Shown in pieces: positions 5,206-5,539 of a DNA stretch of 5,539 nt. The notes beneath the pieces are model-generated. The model worked only from the letters and a program-made list of their open reading frames with translations, did no database searches and was not told the DNA's origin. Position 1 is the first letter of the stretch, and each line of letters starts with the position of its first letter. This DNA comes from Methanomassiliicoccaceae archaeon (GTDB lineage Archaea; Thermoplasmatota; Thermoplasmata; Methanomassiliicoccales; UBA472), in NCBI GenBank assembly GCA_016919565.1, contig JACXTO010000183.1, forward strand, positions 1-5,539, written 5' to 3'. The translations under genes and the position numbers were made by a program.

Positions 5206-5539
5206 CTACGTAGCCTCCTTGGGCCTCTCCACTATCTTCATGCCGCTCAGGTGAAGGACCTTCTCCGTGCAGCTCTGCTCGCAGTTCTTGCATGCCGTCC
5301 CGAGGCAATACTCGGTTGCTATCCTGATCTGGAAACGGTCCTTGCCCAGCTTCTCGACCCGTAGGGCCCGTTCCGGGCATTCGCGCATGCACTTCCCGCA
5401 GCCGATGCATCCGGGGAACTCCGCAAACAGGAAAACCCCGACATGCTCAAGCGTCTTCAGCCCGCGGTCCCCGAGGAACGGTATGTCAGAAGAGACGATG
5501 CGCAAAGTCTCCTTAGGCCGCTTGATCGGCGGCAAAGGC
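5206..5539 (-). CDS. Double [4Fe-4S] ferredoxin domain, probably the C-terminus of a larger (RamA-like?) protein; runs off right edge
   Basis: The visible 111 or so codons end in two cluster-binding sets. The first is CIGCGKCMRECPE (classical CxxCxxCxxxCP); the second is CLGTACKNCEQSC, with a CxxxxCxxCxxxC spacing and Thr in place of the usual Pro. Counting from the TTG at 5535 these cysteines are 43, 46, 49, 53 and 77, 82, 85, 89. The frame is open to the right edge. The TTG has no visible ribosome binding site, and about 40 residues (including IPFLGDRGLKTLEHVGVFLF) precede the first cysteine, so this is more likely the end of a longer protein than a small ferredoxin. The LKTLEHVGVFL-FPxCIGC and CLGTACxxC patterns recall the C-terminus of RamA-type ATP-dependent corrinoid activators. 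That match is from memory and the ATPase part would lie outside the window. It is followed without a gap by the hydrolase gene. Confidence 0.8.
   Translation of the reverse strand, partial: PLPPIKRPKETLRIVSSDIPFLGDRGLKTLEHVGVFLFAEFPGCIGCGKCMRECPERALRVEKLGKDRFQIRIATEYCLGTACKNCEQSCTEKVLHLSGMKIVERPKEAT
5214..5220 (-). promoter_or_regulatory. Consensus ribosome binding site for the hydrolase
   Basis: AAGGAGG on the minus strand, within the final codons of the iron-sulfur protein gene, lies 8 bases before GTG at 5205. It fixes that GTG as the start and indicates an operon. Confidence 0.75.

Noticed and set aside
4772..5410. Minus-strand 212-codon frame overlapping the hydrolase and iron-sulfur genes
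   Set aside because: It is an out-of-frame reading of two well-supported genes with strong motifs; its Arg-rich, low-complexity translation has no family character.
1..5539. CRISPR arrays, transposons, tRNA or rRNA genes, prophage genes
   Set aside because: No regularly spaced repeats, transposase motifs, terminal repeats, cloverleaf-like sequence or phage proteins were seen on either strand.

Overview
The window looks archaeal, and probably comes from a methanogen or a close relative in the Euryarchaeota/Thermoplasmatota. The lineage is inferred from gene content; no rRNA or other marker gene is present. Supporting points are a corrinoid protein of the MtrA family next to an MtrH-type methyltransferase, a YcaO protein with the sequence character of methanogenesis marker protein 1 beside its TfuA partner, a DUF169 protein, GC-rich coding DNA, TATA-like boxes, and strong Shine-Dalgarno sequences combined with TTG and GTG starts.

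Layout from left to right. (1) Bases 1-1522, minus strand: ycaO followed by tfuA, overlapping by 4 bases; tfuA runs off the left edge. (2) Bases 1618-2319, minus strand: a single DUF169 gene whose stop codon lies inside a hairpin plus T-tract terminator. (3) Bases 2320-2629: a 310-base divergent intergenic region holding TATA-like boxes and one long imperfect inverted repeat that pairs well only as plus-strand RNA. (4) Bases 2630-4296, plus strand: a two-gene operon, mtrA-like then mtrH-like, joined by an ATGA-type overlap behind a very strong ribosome binding site. (5) Bases 4342-5539, minus strand, convergent with the operon: a metallo-beta-lactamase-fold hydrolase preceded immediately by the 3' end of a gene that encodes a double [4Fe-4S] domain. 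The pattern around its cysteines recalls the C-terminus of RamA-type corrinoid activators.

Proposed joint function (inference). MtrH would move a methyl group from a pterin or another donor to the cob(I)amide of the MtrA-like protein. That protein lacks the membrane anchor of the Mtr complex and carries an extra C-terminal region, so the pair would be a soluble methyl-transfer module without the sodium-pumping subunits. If the truncated iron-sulfur gene is RamA-like, it would re-reduce oxidised corrinoid. YcaO-TfuA points to peptide-backbone thioamidation, known in methanogens for methyl-coenzyme M reductase, but no mcr gene is visible here. The methyl donor, the methyl acceptor, and the roles of DUF169 and the hydrolase cannot be read from this window.
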